Shown: piece after piece, positions 23,201 to 36,400 of the stretch
How positions within the stretch are numbered: the first letter of the stretch is position 1
Layout: each line of letters opens with the position of its first letter
NCBI RefSeq assembly: GCF_025766255.1
Contig: NW_026516674.1
Location: 434,001-498,000 of the forward strand
Direction: 5' to 3'
Length of the DNA stretch: 64,000 nt
Source of the DNA: Zychaea mexicana
Taxonomy: Eukaryota > Mucoromycota > Mucoromycetes > Mucorales > Lichtheimiaceae
Made by a program: the position numbers and the translations under genes
Notes under the pieces: generated by a model
The model's input: the letters and a program-made list of their open reading frames with translations, nothing else
Database searches by the model: none
Told to the model about the DNA's origin: nothing

Positions 23201-26200
23201 CCTTTTGAGGCCGACTTTGGTGCTGCTGTTGATGCTTTACGCCTTTGCCGCTGAGTAAGTCGGCCCATTCGCTTCGGTTTCAATGTCTTTTTCAGCCTAC
23301 CCAGAAATGACTTTTTTTGGTGTGGCTGTGGCTGCTGCCCTTGTTGAGGCCGAGATGATGGTACTAATGCTTGTTTTGATGATGAAGAAAGAAGAGACGT
23401 TGGCTGTTGTTGTTGTTGCTCGTCATTGTTGTTTTTGGCATTGTAGTCTTCTCCTTCCTCAGACACGAACTCTGTCCACCCAGCTTCTTGTTGCATTGTC
23501 TTTTGAAACTCGATCCGTACACGCTCATTGTATTGCAAACGGTCTTTCATCCGGTTAACTGCATCGAGCTTGCCTTTGACCAATGCCTCCACGTCGCGTA
23601 TCAAAGACATGGTGCTTGGATCATCCGCTTGAGGCACTCGCCAGTATATGATGCGAACCATGTTGTCCCGATCTGCATCACCTTCATCGCTTCCAGAGAT
23701 AGATAATGCCACGTTTATAATCTCGATCAGGTCGCTATATATTTCTAGTTCGCATTGCTGAATTTCATTCGGGTCGCGTACTTCCTCTTCTACTGGCAAA
23801 CAATCACTTCCGTATAAATCATCGTCGTCAAGCATAACATGATGCGCTGACAACAAAGATGGAGCTGTTGATTGCTGGTGCTGGCCCAAGGGTGTGCGAC
23901 TAACCTCATCCGATAATTGCTGAATATGATGCTTTGCTTCGTGCAAGTTATCATCGCAGATCATGATGTCCATCTCTGTTCGATGTATTTCTACACATAG
24001 TACTGAATGCTGCTCGAAAAATGCAGCAACAACCCATCGTTCACAGACACGACAGAGAACTGGCGGTAAGGACAAAAAACTGGATGGTGAAGGTATCAAG
24101 CTTTCTGAAGTAGGAGCACCACCTTGTGATATGGCGCGCCGCATGGTATGGTCGTCATTCTCGAGTTCAACTTCGTCGGCATCCAAATCATCGCTATCGC
24201 TGCTGCTATGGGTTCTGCTGATCTTACGCATAGCCCCGTGCATGATCTCGGCAGCAGGTTCCGAACGCGATCGATTGCGTGCAATTGGCTCGCTTTTGTC
24301 AAGTTCGTCAAGTACTCGCTCCTCGGTTGGCGTTAAACTGAGAGACGATTCACTTTGAGACATCGCGGCCGCCGCTGTGAATGTGGAGCGCATCACTTTG
24401 GGTGTCAGCATGTTCGCTGCTGCTACTGCGGCGGTTGCTTGATCGATCAGGGACCAGCGTGTTTGCATTTGTTTCATCACCCACATTGTGTGGCTAGGCT
24501 CGTCTGTAACGCGATCGTACATGAGCATGCCTTTGGCTTCCATTTCAATCTTCTCATCTTTGTTCTTGATGACTGTGAACTGAATCTCGACGGTTTTGGA
24601 ATCATCCGATACGAGCTCGTCCGTAGCAATGTTGAATACGCGACAGTCTTCTTGAGCCAATAGATCTGATATCTTGGTGCCAACTACAGTGTCTGTGCTT
24701 AACCTACAATCAAATGCAAAAAACATGTTAGAACATGATGTTACAAAGTAGTTCCCCCAAAAAAATGAATAGCGCTAATATGCTTTACCCAGTAACATCT
24801 CGCCATACCGGACTCAGATATTGTATAGTAGCTGTGCTCAAATCGAGCTCCATGACAACCGTTTGTCGCTGACCACGATCGGCTGCTTCTTGCAGCTGCT
24901 GCACGTGATCCTTTGCATGGTCGCCAAGATCATACTGAGGCAAGCTCTCGGTATCGGACGCTGATGTGCATTGCGACAATCGTTCTTCATCGATTCTTTG
25001 CTGCGGGGTGTAATCAAGCTCGTCTTGGCCAAAACTGTCGATGGCATCATCGTCGTTGTCGTCTTCTTCTTCCTCGTCGTCTACTTCAGCTGCTGCCCAG
25101 AGACTTCGTTCAGCTTCCCACCATTCGACCGCTCGGTTAAATGCAGCAACGTTAAGCAGCAGTCGAACATATTGATCGCGGCAAGGCCACTCTGGATGCT
25201 GCTCCCATTCGAAGCCGATACCTTGGATATCACTGACAAGAACTGTGTATTTGTTTGTGTCGTTCAAAAACACATCCAGCGGCGTGTCAAGAAGCTTCTG
25301 CGCAAGTTCAATCAGCTCCTGCAGGGTCAAGATGAAAGGAGTCGGCATGAATGTGTCTTCGGAGATCATGGCAGCTGACTGTCCTTCTTTTTCGTCGTCT
25401 CCTTGAGGTTCTATTGCAGAAGCTGGCATGCCAAGCACCGTTTGGACCAAATCAGTATAATCCGCATCCTCCTCATCATTTTCTGCTTCTCGTTGTTGTC
25501 TACTGAAGCTGGCCAATGTTGTTGTTGCTGCCGATGATGTTGATAAGTGCTGTTGTTGTGCCTGGTCGGCGTCGCCATATCGCAAACCCCTCTCAACATA
25601 GTCATTCAAACTGTTTATGACTTGTTGCAACTCGTTCTCACATGTATACTTAATACACTGCAGATGCGACTTGATTTTGCGTCGAATTCTTGCTGGCATT
25701 TTTTCCTCTGTTGTACTGCAACCCGTAGTGCTGACACTACTATACGGGTGATCGTCAATGGAATTATTAGATTGTAGCACCTGCGTCGCATTCATTCTGT
25801 AATCCGTAGCGTACGGATGAAGTGGTGGATGATGATGTTGATGATGGAAATTCTCAAAAGACGATTCTCGGGCTGGACGGAAGCATTGTCTCAATGGTGA
25901 CCCGACAGTAACATTGGCGGCTGATGCGGAAGAGGAAGTTGACGGAGTCCGCTCATCTTTGATGCCAGTCAACAACGTTAATCGACGTGCCAAATCCGTA
26001 ACATCAACAGAGAGGCTACGTTTTTTTCTATGACTTGGCTGTTCTTCTAACAGTTTGGGCAAACGTTTAAATTCAGCACCTGATGCTGAAGAAGTTGATT
26101 TGCGCTGTTGCTGTAGTGGGTGCTGCTGCTGCTGCTGGTGTTGCTGGTGTTGTGATTGTTGATCCGGATAGTGATTTGAGGAAGACGAGGTAGAGGTGAA

Positions 26201-28490
26201 AAAGGTCAGGTTTGAATTAACGTTACGCCACCATGGTTGCACGCTATGACGAATCAATTGCGTATGTCCGGCTAGACGGTGCTCCGCTAACCAATCTACC
26301 CACGGTATACTGTCCAAGCGTTCCTTGATATTGTTGTTGTAGTCACGCCCGGGCATCCAACGCCGTACTTTGCTTAGCCGAGACATGTACAATCGTTTGG
26401 CATACACTTGTTCTGGTTGTTGTTTTATGATAAAAAGATAAAAGAGATAAATAAATAACGATGAAACAATGTAAATATTAATGTGCTGATATGCAGAATA
26501 GTGTGTAGTAAAGTATCCTTCGATGTTACCTTCCACCTCTTCAAAAAACATCATATCGGTGTTCCTTGAGCCGGCAGCTGTTGTGGCCAGGTCTGTTGCA
26601 CTGCGCTCCATGGGATCAAGTGTGAACTCTTTGTAGTAATTGCTGCCGACACAATTGCCACCACCAGCAGTAGTGGATCTTAGCAGAAGCGCAGGGTACA
26701 AAACTTCGCCGCTAAACCCATTATTGCTACTGTCGTAGAGCTCCAACTTATCTGGTGCTGGTGCGATTGTTGTCGATGATGACGATGATAAATGCAAAGG
26801 TGCTTTAAAGGAAGATGTTGTAGCAGTGGTAGCGGTTCTGGGAATAGCAGCCGAAGTTGAACCGGCGGCAGCAGTGGAGGAAGAAGAAGCGCCAGAATCC
26901 AAATTCATTTCGTCGACGTCCTTGTCTGCATCAGGATCTTTACTTCCTTCTTGACTGCTATTCGAGAATTGCCGTTGCATGAGGGAATGAAGCGACAGCT
27001 GGTAGGCGGGTATTTTGTTGCTGTGATCTGCATGATAACTGCCACCGCTATTGACACTACTTGTTGCAAGACTCCGAGATCTAGTATGCCAGATCGTTGG
27101 ACTTGGTGCAAGTGGCGGGTGATGCTGCTGCTGCTGCTGCTGTTGTTGTTGTTGTTGTTGTTGCTGCGATGAGTCGAAGGAATGGAGGTCACTGTTGTTA
27201 TTGCTGCTATGGACATTGGATTTCGAGCTGAAAGTGGACGACCTGCGTCGGCATGTGCCGCTAGTGCAGCTTTCACTCGACGAAGCTGCCCGTGCAACCA
27301 TGGGAGACCCAGAAGACGATGTAGAGGATGCTCGAACAGATTCTTTGCCTAAAAATAGAAAGTCAGCATATATTGCATTTCGGAATACATCCGGCAAAGT
27401 ACGGTTTGCAGACATACACGCACACACACACAAAATACATAATGTATATCTTGCATTTACCTTTGGAGGTTGACGACGACGACGGAGGGCTGCTTGGTAA
27501 CTGCAAGGGTTGATAAAAATACGGCGATGACGAAAACAAATAGCAGCAGTCGTCGGTACTGTCCGTCAAAACCGACGAAATCGACGGTGTGCGAACGCGT
27601 GTGGCGACGGATGCAGAGTTGGTCTGTTGCGGTTGTCTTGAGGAAGATGACGAAGAGGAAAAGCTAGTGACTGGAGACATGGAAGAAAACCATCCATCGA
27701 CGACAAGGCTATGATTGCTTTCTTCTTGCCCAGTCGTGGCTTCTTCAGGACCACTGCCACGCAACTTGGATGACGAGCCTGACTTGTGCATTGAACGATA
27801 ATGGGGTGATGGCATCATTCGACTGCGGACATTTTCCGGTAAACTGACAGGCGTGGAAGGCATGCTGGGAGATTCATTCGAGGATGGCGAAGCAGCACGC
27901 GTATCAAACCAACTTGCACGCTTGGATGTTGTTGACTTTAACATATAGCGACCTCCACTACCCGCAGGCGGGCTCGCATACCTCGGCGATGTTTGCTTGT
28001 TGGCGTTGTTGCTACCACTACTATTGCTGCTGCTGCTCACGGGCGACGAGCGCATGGCGAAGGTACCAGTACCGGCAGCAGAAACGGCGGCATGTTGCTG
28101 AATAGGAATAGACGACGGCGATATATAACTGTCATCGTTGTCGTTATTATTAGAATCTTCCAACGACGAATCCTTTATGTTGCTGTTGTTGATATTGTTG
28201 CTTCTGTTACGGTCGCTACTACTCGTAGTAACAGCAGTAGGTGGTAGTTGTGCGAATGACGAATTATGACGTGCGGGAGTCATTGACAATGAATTCGTAG
28301 TAGCTGCTGTCAGCGATGGCGAATGCAAGCTAGCAGCTGTGGCGGCAGTGGTGATGGAGGATTCATCGTCGCATGACGACAGCGATGTTCGGCTGGTACG
28401 TCGCTTTAGCAATAATGGCTGAGGAATAGGCACGCTTCGCAGTTTGAGAGAAGACGGCTGCTTTGTAGGTGGTCGCGTTTCGTCGGTCAT
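20291..28490 (-). CDS. RIM15: Rim15/Greatwall-type serine/threonine kinase with PAS, zinc finger and receiver domain
   Basis: Seven exons (28490-27461, 27348-26530, 26412-24789, 24703-22655, 22543-21949, 21875-20639, 20532-20291) close in frame at 2,531 residues. Rim15 kinases link nutrient signals (TOR, PKA) to quiescence, phosphorylating Igo/endosulfine to inhibit PP2A-B55. The long N-terminus is Ser/Gln-rich. A PAS-like region spans the exon 3/4 junction (about 1125-1240: [22 protein letters not shown]). A C-x2-C-x11-H-x3-C zinc finger lies at about 1375-1394. The AGC kinase domain starts near 1715 with [22 protein letters not shown] and DFG (about 1860). Roughly 160 residues then separate DFG from APE (about 2025), the Greatwall-family hallmark. 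After an AGC tail (DTDYFDAR) comes a receiver domain with VADDN, phospho-acceptor FMDIRMP (about 2446) and CKP. Yeast Rim15 is 1,770 residues, so this one is long. Confidence 0.95.
27121..27171. repeat. CAG/CAA trinucleotide run coding polyglutamine
   Basis: Uninterrupted CTG/TTG triplets on the plus strand encode about fifteen glutamines on the minus strand, in exon 2 of the Rim15-like gene. Smaller glutamine runs occur elsewhere in the same protein. Confidence 0.9.
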
Positions 28491-28903
28491 TGTTTTCTTT
28501 TAGCCCTCGCTATTGTTGTTGTCGCAGTCGTTGCTGTTGTAGTTGTAGTTATTGGCGATAGTCGTCGTCGATCCGTCGTGCACTGTATGCGAGTGTCTAG
28601 TAAGAGAGAAAGAAACTATGCTTCCGTGAAGGGGGTGTGAGGGAATGGTTACCACTACTACAACTACAAACTGTTGCAGTTTTCAGTTGACGACGATGGT
28701 CGTTGTAGGAAGCAGCGGGAAGATTGAAGAAAGAGAAAGACGGAAAATCAAGAGTGCGTACTGCGGATGGGGTGGGGGAGGTATGTGAGAGTGTCAGTGA
28801 GAGAGAGTGTGTAGCTTAGTTCATGAAGAAGGGGAAGAAAGGAGGAAGAGTACGGTGATGGGAAATTTGGCTGTCTGTTGTGGCAAGTGGGGTAAGTACG
28901 CTA

Positions 28904-28941
<38 letters not shown>
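28904..28941. repeat. AAT microsatellite
   Basis: About twelve uninterrupted AAT triplets in the region upstream of the Rim15-like gene. They create spurious long ORFs of tyrosine or leucine on the minus strand. Confidence 0.95.
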
Positions 28942-28945
<4 letters not shown>

Positions 28946-31900
28946 ACAACGCTAATAGCAATAAAGAAGCGAGAGTAGCAGCGATGGTATAGAGAGCCCT
29001 TCGGTTGGTGTTGTGTTTGTGTGCATCTTGATTTGGCTGTCGACACCTGATGGAAGGCGCTCCAGCCCATAACAATCCACTACCCTCCTTCTTCACTGTG
29101 TTTCATTCATTCAATGAAAAGCATAACCCCCCCCCTCCTTTGCAACCCTCTTACACATACTGGGAAGTCGCTCACCCCTCTCTCTCATTTTGATTGGTTA
29201 TCTCTTTGACTGGCCAACTTTCCCCCACCACCCAGAATGCTCCTTCTTTGAGAAGTGCATCTTCTTCTGTGTGTGCATCACGAAATATAGGCTCATCTTG
29301 GTGTTCACACAGTATTGCATATTCTTACACGATACATCATATTCAATCATCTTTCTTTCTCATCACTCTTGCAAATAATGTATGTGCGTAGGTGTCCGCG
29401 GGTGCGTATTTGTGCATTAGACCTGCTACAATCCACTGTGCTAATACTGATACTGTCTGCATCTTACTGAACCCAAAATCCGTTCTCTTGTGGTACATTG
29501 AAATGTCATGTGGCCATCCCCTTCTACCACCGCCCAAACAGGCCATAACCCACAGCCATAAACCAATGCGAAACAAGAGAATAAGAGAGATGGAGTACAC
29601 ATCATTCATGATAATGACGATGAGTCGGTATCTATGATTTCATCGTTTATCGTCATGCGATACTGCTGCCTAATGATGGTACTCGCCAAAAGGAGCGTAA
29701 CACTATCATTTGACCAGCAAAGAAAATTCCCATCTTCATTGGCACGGACCAGCAAGGGAAAAAGAAAGTTGTAATCCCAGAAGAGTCTTTCGTACATCAC
29801 GAAACGAGACATACATTTTCTGCTGCGGGGTTAACTGTGACATACATACTGTAGTCAGTTTATATAACACAACTAGGGCGCACATACACACACGCAAACA
29901 TGGTTGCTTGCTCGGATCGGCGGGTTTCTCACGATGTTTTGTAGATGCACGTCGCTTTATTGACTTCCACGAATGTCTTTCTCTCCTACGTTCTTACTTT
30001 CTGTTATTAGATTGAGACTCTTACGCGTGACTCCTCTGAAGAACGTTAAAAACGCCCTTTCTCACCCCCTCCCCAAATTACTTTGTACATATGGAAATAG
30101 TCTGTCTACTATGCAATTTACAGTGGTACAAAGCATCTCGGTGATGATGCATTGAAAGATTGTAAACAAGTAAACTGGCAGTAAAAGAGCCAATTAGGAG
30201 TGGACAGACACGGTACGCATGGCTGGGTAGCAGTTTGTATTATCTTTACTTAACGGCTGACAACACCTTTTATGATCCCTCTTGGCTGAAGCGTTGATAA
30301 GATACAAGTGCTATACATATCTCAGGGGTAAATTAACGATGCGACGTCATATTAGATATGCTCTTCAACATTACTCAGCCCTACTATAGATATCGGTTAT
30401 CGACGACGCCACAAGTCAGCAAACTTAAGGCGTTGCCTATCCATAATGTGTCCCGAGTAAAGCGTTGCAATCTTGCCATATCTACCTGTAAATTTACCGA
30501 TATTGATCATCGCTAAACTGTTTTGCGATATGTACGTTTTTACTCCTGGCGGTACCATAACCATACCAGTGCATAAATATAAAGGGATCGTAAATGCAAA
30601 AGGCAAGCACAATGGCATTTTGGCTCGCTGATAAAGAAGAGCTAAAAAATACGAGGTTTGTGAATCAACAAATGACGTTTGAAAGTTAGCATCGGTACTG
30701 TAAAGGCAGTGGACTATATTAGTCGCACTATAAATTTCTCCTATATCAAGTAATAAAAAAGCCAGACAAGATACGTATGTACCGGTCTTGCGTAGCATGA
30801 GCGTGAGGCTCTATCCGCTCGTTACAGGCTTACTTTCGGTAGACTCATTGACGTGAGCGACTTGAAGTGATTGACGGAGTTGGGGTAGGCGCAACTTAAG
30901 CCTGATAAAGCATTGCACCTGTCCACGATGTTGATGGATGCAGTGCAGCTGTCGTCAGCGTTTCCGCCACTGCGATGTAGTGTTGATTTGATTATGGCAA
31001 TTAGTATGAGAACATGTCTCGTTAATGGCATCTCACTATGACGGTAAACCTCTCATCCACTGTAGATCGTCACTGGAACTGTTCAAAGCAGATTAGGCGG
31101 TTAAATGCTACATTTACTGTCATGTGTGCATATTTACGCTATAGAATACTCATCGACTTGAGTCATTATGTTATATTGTTGTCCCGCGGAAATGCATCTA
31201 AATAAAGATCAACAGGCCCATGTGTAACTTTCCTTGCCCTTGTGCTCCAATGCGCGTTATGTACAATCTTTTCTCAGTGCTGTGATGTGCCTGTTGAACG
31301 GTGTTGCTGGGCTTGTTTCTCTTTCGCTTCATCGACTTGTTGGAGGAGGCACCTTGAGCATTGAACATCATTAATACCAGTATCCGCTTGATAAACCGGA
31401 TGATTCGCTAAACCGAACATCGATCAGTTGGCTGTGACATATCGGCAGAAATCACCTAATGAAAGCTGTATTCTGCTAGTCATTTCACATCGGTAGCCGA
31501 GAAGTCAATTCATTCAAGATTGATACACTGTTCTGTTTTGCTGCTGATGCGATGTGATGCAGCGGCAACAGGTTGGTGATCAGCAAGCTTATCCATTCTC
31601 ATATCCCAGATGCAGCCCAAAATCAAGCATTGCAACACACTGGGCCGTTTCTATCCAGAACCTCATTGCTCGCGTAGTAAAAAACAGCATTTTAGTCTAC
31701 ATGAACCTACATGTAGTATATATTCGTTTGGCAGGAAAGAGACTGCCGTATAATACGTGTTGCACGATTTCATTGTCTTATGTACTCACACTATTAAAGC
31801 GTTGTATGTATGATATGCAGAATACTTACGGAAATTTGAAGCAAACGGTTGCCCTTTGTTGTACATAGGATAGTGCATGTGAGCTTATGGTTAATTCAAT

Positions 31901-33119
31901 GAACATGTAGATGAAAAGGAGGACAAAGCAGTAGCACCGGTGCCAAAATGTAAAGTGAGAGATTGAAGGATGTTGGACGGTGTACAAGTAAAACAGAGTT
32001 TTAAGACCTATGATTCGTTTACTCGCTGCTAATGCGCGCTCGCGTGGGTTGAGTGTGTGGGGAGCAGCCAAAAGCGCCAACACTGTTGCACACGGACACA
32101 ATGGCCCGGTGGTGGACAAAAAATAGTGTCGTACAGGACAATTATGTTTTCTTTTTGGCAAATCTATTACAAGAAATGTTTCATCGGATGATGCAGGATG
32201 TGTTGTAGTTATGATATGCAGAAAACACTGTGTCTATAGATCACTGAGACGCTTTGCCTTTTACTAGCTAGATACTAAAGCAAAACACTGATAAGTGCCC
32301 TTTGAATAGGTGATAAGGTGGATGTGTTATTTCATTTACTGATAGATCTTTTGCATAGTCTGATTGGGTGGTGCGTGTGCAACCAAGCGGCCTTTTGTGT
32401 GCTTTTTCCCTGTGTCACCTAGTGGCTGTTGTTTAGGAAATTCGATTCTATTCTATTCTGTCTGGCGGATCTCTGGCTCTGTTAAATCGAGGGCTCCTTT
32501 GAGAAATCGAGGTTCATGAATTCAAAGATATATTAGCCACAAGAAAAAAAAGAAGTATATGTTATAGTTTGTGCTGTTAATGCACGACAGTATTATAGTA
32601 GCAGCATTATATGTCATGCATACAATGTTTATGTTGAAATTTTGACGCAGCGTTGCACAAGAGAGAGAAAAGAACCCACTTTCCTAACTCTAAACAGCAC
32701 ATATTGCCAAGTAGGAATACAGTCTACGACACAAATATAGGTCATATCCTTTATAACTGCTACTGCTAAAAAGACGTTGCTCGGCACTATCTCTAGCACT
32801 CAAAAAAAAACAAAACAAAAATTGGTTGAGACAGAAAAAAAAACAGATGGATCGCCGCTTCAATGTCTGTCAATCCCGGCAAACCAACAAAGCAGAAAAA
32901 AAAAATACGCCACTTGAAGATTTTCGTAAATAGGGCACAGACATCTCTTTTTATCAAGGAGTTGGCTTTGCATCATCCCATCATCAATCATTCTCTTCCG
33001 TATTCAATATGTGACGTAGTAATAAACCAGTTTGTAAACCCTAATGCCAGGAACTGACGAGATGATTACGTGTGCCTGACTTGAATGGTGCCTGAAATTA
33101 TACTGGAGGAAGCTCTTTC

Positions 33120-33139
33120 CTGCTGCTGCTGCTGCTGCT
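33120..33139. repeat. CTG microsatellite
   Basis: Six to seven CTG triplets about 270 bases before the histidine kinase start codon. No coding frame is supported here. Confidence 0.9.
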
Positions 33140-33409
33140 CGGCCCAGAACTCAATATATCGTCATCGTATTTGAAGCGGAGATGCGGTCAGGGAAGAGGT
33201 TTTCCAATGTGCTTGTTGCTGCTAACGATCACCCCGAGACCGTTGATCCAAATTCTGTAACCTTCCCTTTCTCTCTCCTTCTCTCTCTCTCTCTCTCTTT
33301 TCTTCTACCTTTTCTTCACTTCTTTATACTTTCCCTCCTCCTCCCCATTTTCCGGTGCCTTTTGCAGGCCAAATAGCGTGCGCGTTACATTTACTAATTC
33401 AGTGGCCCC

Positions 33410-36400
33410 ATGGTCGCCATGAATCTTTACAACTATGACCTGGAAATTACACAGATTAATGGTTATACGTTTGAAACCCCCAAGTTATTGGAAGGGGTGG
33501 ACAATGTCGCCATTGCATATGGTCAGAGGTACAGTATTAAAAAGGGGCGGGTACCTGACTTGTGATTTTTTAACATAAAAATGCACTAATACTGGATACT
33601 GATATACATATATACGCATATGGTACAACAGACACAGGGATCGATTACCTGTAGTGGCAAAGCTCTCCTATCACGCTTTACGACTCGAACGAGAATACCA
33701 TATGGTGAAACGTCTTTATCGCCACGCCGACGCCAAACAACTGCTCTGTCAGCCGCTCGAAAAACTGTCATTGCCGAATGGCCTCATTGCACTCATCTTT
33801 GCCGACTATGGTAACCTTATAGTAATAACCGATGGGTTTTCTACGCGCAAACATTTTTTTCTTACTTGCTTTTCTTATAACCTTTTCAAGGCACCAACAA
33901 GCTCGATGCATATCAGCCAACAACAACACAATCAACGTCTATCACTGCTAGTACCACCAATGACGACGAACAGGCACCGCCCCTCGGCATTGGCACGTTT
34001 TTAGACTTTGCCATCCAATGCTGCAATTGCCTAGAACTCATTCATAAGCAACAGAGTAAGTAGTACACGCAGAAAGACAGACAATAATGAAATTGGGGGG
34101 GGGGGAAGGTTATAGATCTGATATATTAAATGAATGACAATTTAAATTACCCTAGTTGTGCACGGTGAAATTAAATTGAACGCCTTTCTATGGCCGGAAA
34201 AAGAGACAGCGAAAATATGGAACTTTGGAGCCGGTGCGCGTAGTTTGGAGAACAACTTGACATCAGAGGGATGGCGCAAGACCGTACAACGGAATGGTGC
34301 CAACAATTTCTGGCAGATGCTTATTTACATGTCGCCTGAACAAACAGGTCGAACCACCTTTCAGCCTGACCATCGTACCGATCTATACAGCTTGGGCATC
34401 ACCTTCTTTGTCGTTTTAACGCAGTCCATGCCTTTTGCTTACAACAGTCCCATGGAGATCGTTCATAGTGTGCTCAATCGCAGAATCCCCACTTTGCACC
34501 AAGTGCGTACGGATGTCCCGGTCGCGATTTCATCCATTGTTGAAAAATTGACGAATAAGGTATAGATCGAACACAATTACCCTCCCCCCGTTTCTTCGCC
34601 TCTAGCTTTTGGTAATATTAAACAACTGACTGATATTTTCGTTAACATAGTCACCTGATGAACGGTATTCGAGTGCACATGGATTGCGAGAGGATTTAAA
34701 AGAATGTCAGCGCCATTGGAAGGGTGAAAAGGTTTGTATTCGTGACGACGTAGCAGAAAATACAAGATCACTGGATGACGGATTGGATGTTGTCACGGGA
34801 TCTAAATGTTTACATATGCCTGAACGTTAGGAAATACAATCGTTTGCATTGGGCAGAAACGATATCGCGAGTGTCTTTACATTACCCAACGCATGCTTCG
34901 GTCGTGAAAAGGAAATCGAGCAGATCAGTACTATTATTCGACGAACAGCATACACCTATGGCCATGTCGTTCCACGCCGGTCGCGCCTCGATAGCAGCAC
35001 AGTAGATTCGCTCTTGACACCACTCGAAGATGCAGACAAAAACCGATTATCATTGTTCAAACGTCTGAGCAACAGCAATAAACGTACGAGCAACTTGTTT
35101 AAACGGCGCACCGAGACGATCTCTATTTCTGGCAGTGCAGGAGTTGGTAAAATACATTGGATCCTACAGTCAAAATTAGACACGGTAAAAAAAAACCTTA
35201 CAAAAAAAATTGTTTTTTAGGCAAGTCCACACTGCTACGACAGATTCAGCAAGTTGCACGGGCATACGGCTACATTGCCACTGCCAAATTCGATCGACGC
35301 AATCCCATGCCGTACGGATGTATCTTGAGATGCATGAGCATCTTTTTCAAACAGATACTGACCGAAGTGCCGAGCGAGGTGGATCGGTTTGCCAACATGC
35401 TGAAGGAGCAGTTGGGTCCCATTGCACAGCTGCCTATACTCTTACTGGACAACGTGCCTGAGATTCGGACACTCTTGAGCGAGGCCAAGGACACTAGGCT
35501 ATCAGCAGAATGTGATATTGGAGGAAGTGAAATCAAGATGCGGTTCCACTCGGCCTTCATTGAAATATTCCAAGTCATGGTGCGGTACAAGTTTGTAACT
35601 TTGGTAAGCCAGTTCAAAACATTTCCAAATTCACCGGGTGACGTTGATTACGTCCATGTTGTGCAGCGCTCTTGACTAATTTTGGTATATGCCGTCAACG
35701 CAAATCACGCAATAATCACCCCACGAACAAAAATAAAAGTTTCTCGAAGATCTGCATCAAGCGGGTAAGTCTGTGTAACGTGACACGACAGCAACAACAA
35801 ACAATGATTAAAAACTGACATTACGTTTTGTGTGTGTAACTCAACTGACTTTTTTTTCCGCTTTCTTTTCTTTTGGTGTGTTAACAGACGACGCTTCTAT
35901 CGAGCTCCTCGAGTCTCTTATTTCCGCTCGTCTCAACTTTCTCGTCATCATCACCTACCGTCGATCCGAGCTATCTGAATCCGTCAACAAGCTGCTACAG
36001 AACGAGAACGCTGCCGTCACGCACGTCAAGCTGGACAACCTCGAAAAGGACGCATTGATGGATCTGGTGCGCACGCCGATGCATCGAAATGAAGAAATCG
36101 ACAGCGTCCTACTCACACCGCTTGTTGATTTCATATACCAAAAAACGCGCGGCAACCCATTCTACGTGTGTCAACTGCTGACAACACTCGAGAAGAAGGG
36201 TCTTTTGTACTTTACATGGGAGCAGCAAGGACGGTGGGAATACAATCTGCAGGAAATCGAAAAGGCACTTTTGAGCGAAATGGGTGAAAAGAACCAGGAC
36301 ATTGACGTCGAGTTCCTGGTGCGTCGGCTCAAGGAACTACCGAGGGATGGACGTAAATTTGTGAAATGGGCGTCGTTCATTGGCAACAACTTTTCGTTCG

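Larger units (their letters stand above)
28491..33409. other. Shared upstream region of the divergent Rim15-like and histidine kinase genes
   Basis: About 4.9 kb without a supported gene separates the two start codons. A minus-strand frame of 133 residues (30397-30798, hydrophobic in parts) and one of 111 residues (31826-32161) are the longest, but neither has a recognised domain or splice support. Simple repeats lie at 28904-28941 and 33120-33139, and a CT-rich tract at 33265-33320 is typical of a 5' leader just upstream of the histidine kinase start. Both promoters must lie here. Confidence 0.6.

Noticed and set aside
22260..24600. Several plus-strand ORFs of 60-130 residues
   Set aside because: Antisense shadows of the Rim15-like coding exons.
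28816..29096. Minus-strand ORFs with long tyrosine or leucine runs
   Set aside because: Produced by the AAT microsatellite at 28904-28941.
30397..30798. 133-residue partly hydrophobic ORF between the two signalling genes
   Set aside because: No recognisable domain, start context or splice neighbours; kept only as a note in the intergenic entry.
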